Positions 52,264 through 64,000 of a DNA stretch of 64,000 bases are shown here, one piece after another. The DNA comes from Actinoplanes sp. N902-109 (GTDB taxonomy: Bacteria > Actinomycetota > Actinomycetes > Mycobacteriales > Micromonosporaceae): contig NC_021191.1 in assembly GCF_000389965.1 (NCBI RefSeq), positions 2,667,501 to 2,731,500 of the forward strand, in the 5' to 3' direction. Made by a program: the position numbers and the translations under genes. The notes beneath the pieces were generated by a model. The model was not told the DNA's origin, made no database searches, and was given only the letters and a program-made list of their open reading frames with translations. Position 1 is the first letter of the stretch. Each line of letters begins with the position of its first letter.

Positions 52264-52352
52264 ATTCGGCGGGTGGCGCAACAATGAGCCACGCCCGTGC
52301 GGCCGTATTGCCTTGTTCTGCTGTGCGCGGGCCGCTCACCCATTTCCGGGGC

Positions 52353-52393
52353 GCTCATCCGCTGATGAGCCGGTCGCTCATCTGCTGATGAGC
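52353..52393. promoter_or_regulatory. Twin 18-bp palindromes upstream of the O-methyltransferase/PKS genes
   Basis: GCTCATCCGCTGATGAGC (52353-52370) and GCTCATCTGCTGATGAGC (52376-52393): 7-bp perfect arms, 4-nt centres differing in one base, centres 23 bp apart (about two helical turns). The second ends 20 bp before the GTG start, so occupancy would block the gene. It strongly suggests a cooperative operator pair. Confidence 0.6.
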
Positions 52394-52412
52394 TGGAGGA
52401 AGGAACCCACCA

Positions 52413-53438
52413 GTGTCGTCGTTGATGGAACTGTCTTTCGGGGGCTGGATTTCCGCGTCCATCGGCGTCGCGGCCCGGCTGGGCGTCGCCGACGTCCTCG
52501 CCGAGGAACCGAAGAGCGCCGACGAGCTCGCCAAGAGCCTCGACGTGCTGCCGGACACGCTCACCCCGGTGCTGAACGCGCTCACCATGGCGGGCATCTT
52601 CGCGTACGACGAGCAGGGCCGGCTCACCAACAACGAGACCTCCGAGCCGCTGCGGACCAACCACCCGCAGTCCATGCGCAACCTGGCCATCCTGCTCAAC
52701 GTCCTGTACTTCCAGAGCCTCGGCTCGCTGGTGGACGCGGTCAAGACCGGCCAGCCCGCGCTCAACCTGCGGTTCGGCATGGGCCTGTACGAGGTCATGG
52801 AGCAGGACCCCGAGATGGCGCGGATCCTCGACCTGGCGATGCAGGAGTGGACCCGCCCGGTCGGCGCCACGATCCTCGAGCACTTCCCGTTCGACAACGT
52901 GACCAGCATCGTCGACGTCGGCGGGGGCAACGGCGAACTGCTCAAGACGCTGCTCGGCGCGCACCCGCACCTGCGCGGCACCGTGGTCGACCGCGCGGAC
53001 ACCTGCCGGCGGGCCGCCGCGGCACTCCAGGCCACCGGCAACGAGGACCTCGTCGAGCGGCTGACCTTCCAGCCCGGCGACATGTTCACCGAGATCCCCA
53101 GCGGCGCCGACCTCTACGTGATCAAGAACGTGCTGCACGACTGGAACTCCGAGAGCGCCGTCACCATCCTCTCCAACATCAGCGCCGCGATGCGTGACCG
53201 CCCCGCGGATGCCCCCGAGCCGATGCTGGTCATCATGGACCCGGTCCGCGAGTACGACTCGGGCTCGGTCCTGCGCCCGCTGATCAAGCTGGTCATCGGC
53301 GAACAGGGCACCGGCGAGCGCACCGAGGCCGACATCCGCCGCGAGACCACGGCCGCCGGGCTGCAGGTGCTGTCGATCAGCCCGCTGCCGATGGACCTGG
53401 CCGCGATCGCCTGCAAGCTGGCCCCCGCCGTGGCCTGA
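52413..53438 (+). CDS. SAM-dependent O-methyltransferase (PF00891-type)
   Basis: 341 aa from GTG 52413 after GGAGGAAGGAA. An N-terminal winged-helix dimerisation domain (ARLGVADVLAEEPKSADELA) precedes the Rossmann methyltransferase with SAM motif VDVGGGNGELL (about residues 168-178), DMF acid loop and the active-site LHDW region (about 240). Similar enzymes methylate hydroxyls of polyketides and aromatic metabolites. It precedes the plus-strand PKS by 164 bp with no clear terminator, so it may be co-transcribed and act on its product. Confidence 0.9.
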   Translation: MSSLMELSFGGWISASIGVAARLGVADVLAEEPKSADELAKSLDVLPDTLTPVLNALTMAGIFAYDEQGRLTNNETSEPLRTNHPQSMRNLAILLNVLYFQSLGSLVDAVKTGQPALNLRFGMGLYEVMEQDPEMARILDLAMQEWTRPVGATILEHFPFDNVTSIVDVGGGNGELLKTLLGAHPHLRGTVVDRADTCRRAAAALQATGNEDLVERLTFQPGDMFTEIPSGADLYVIKNVLHDWNSESAVTILSNISAAMRDRPADAPEPMLVIMDPVREYDSGSVLRPLIKLVIGEQGTGERTEADIRRETTAAGLQVLSISPLPMDLAAIACKLAPAVA

Positions 53439-53602
53439 CCGTTCCGGCCGGGCCGACCGCCCGGCCGCTTTCCGGTCCCGGCCCTGGGGGCTTTCGGGCT
53501 CGGCTCTTTCCGGGCCGGCCTTCCCCGGGCCCGTCGCGTCCCGGGCGGCGACGGCCGGTGCAGTGGTGACGAGGAAGCGTCGAACAAACTGAGGTCTCCG
53601 CA

Positions 53603-64000
<10,398 letters not shown>

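Overview
The window is GC-rich actinomycete DNA: long GC-rich reading frames, modular type I polyketide synthases (PKS), StrR-, DeoR- and TetR-like regulators, frequent GTG starts and ATGA/GTGA stop-start overlaps. A Micromonosporaceae-type host is plausible but is inference. No rRNA, tRNA, CRISPR array or insertion sequence was seen.

Region 1 (1-29.06 kb, all minus strand) is one long operon read right to left. It begins with the five-gene tetronate cassette (KAS III, FkbH-type glyceryl-ACP synthase, stand-alone ACP, lipoyl-free E2-type acyltransferase, alpha/beta hydrolase), nearly all linked by 4-bp overlaps. A type II thioesterase follows, then a 6129-residue PKS (KSQ loading module plus three KS-AT-DH-KR-ACP modules), then a second PKS gene running off the left edge with at least one more KS-AT-DH-KR-ACP module. 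AT motifs predict acetate starter (malonyl via KSQ), then methylmalonyl, methylmalonyl, malonyl, malonyl. With a KR and DH but no ER in each module, the chain should be a methyl-branched polyene. The cassette would offload it as a tetronate, as in the abyssomicin, agglomerin and spirotetronate pathways.

Region 2 (29.3-36.4 kb) starts divergently from the tetronate operon with mutA, mutB and meaB, which make and maintain methylmalonyl-CoA mutase, a probable supply of the extender needed by modules 1 and 2. An MFS transporter and a divergent DeoR regulator follow.

Region 3 (36.5-49.9 kb) looks like housekeeping or general accessory DNA: a frameshifted VOC gene, two gene remnants, a membrane protein, a PRC-barrel/DUF2382 stress-type protein, an MTHFR-like protein, a Gfo/Idh/MocA oxidoreductase, a NADAR-domain protein, a secreted M36 metalloprotease, an M14-like carboxypeptidase, a GNAT acetyltransferase, a formate/nitrite-family channel and a lipoprotein. 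Several strong hairpins separate the units.

Region 4 (50-64 kb) appears to be the start of a second, separate PKS cluster on the plus strand: a DUF5988 gene, a 43-44-bp tandem repeat, a StrR-like regulator with a StrR-type palindrome upstream, twin 18-bp palindromes, an O-methyltransferase, and a PKS gene running off the right edge. Its first module, KS-AT-ACP with no docking helix, looks like a loading module, but the KS active-site Cys is Val rather than Cys or Gln.

The most unusual points are the Val-type loading KS; three near-identical 1.06-kb KR blocks almost devoid of C on the plus strand; undescribed operator-like palindromes at both cluster control regions; and a hexamer (GTTGAC/GTCAAC) that recurs in PKS coding DNA in more than one reading frame.
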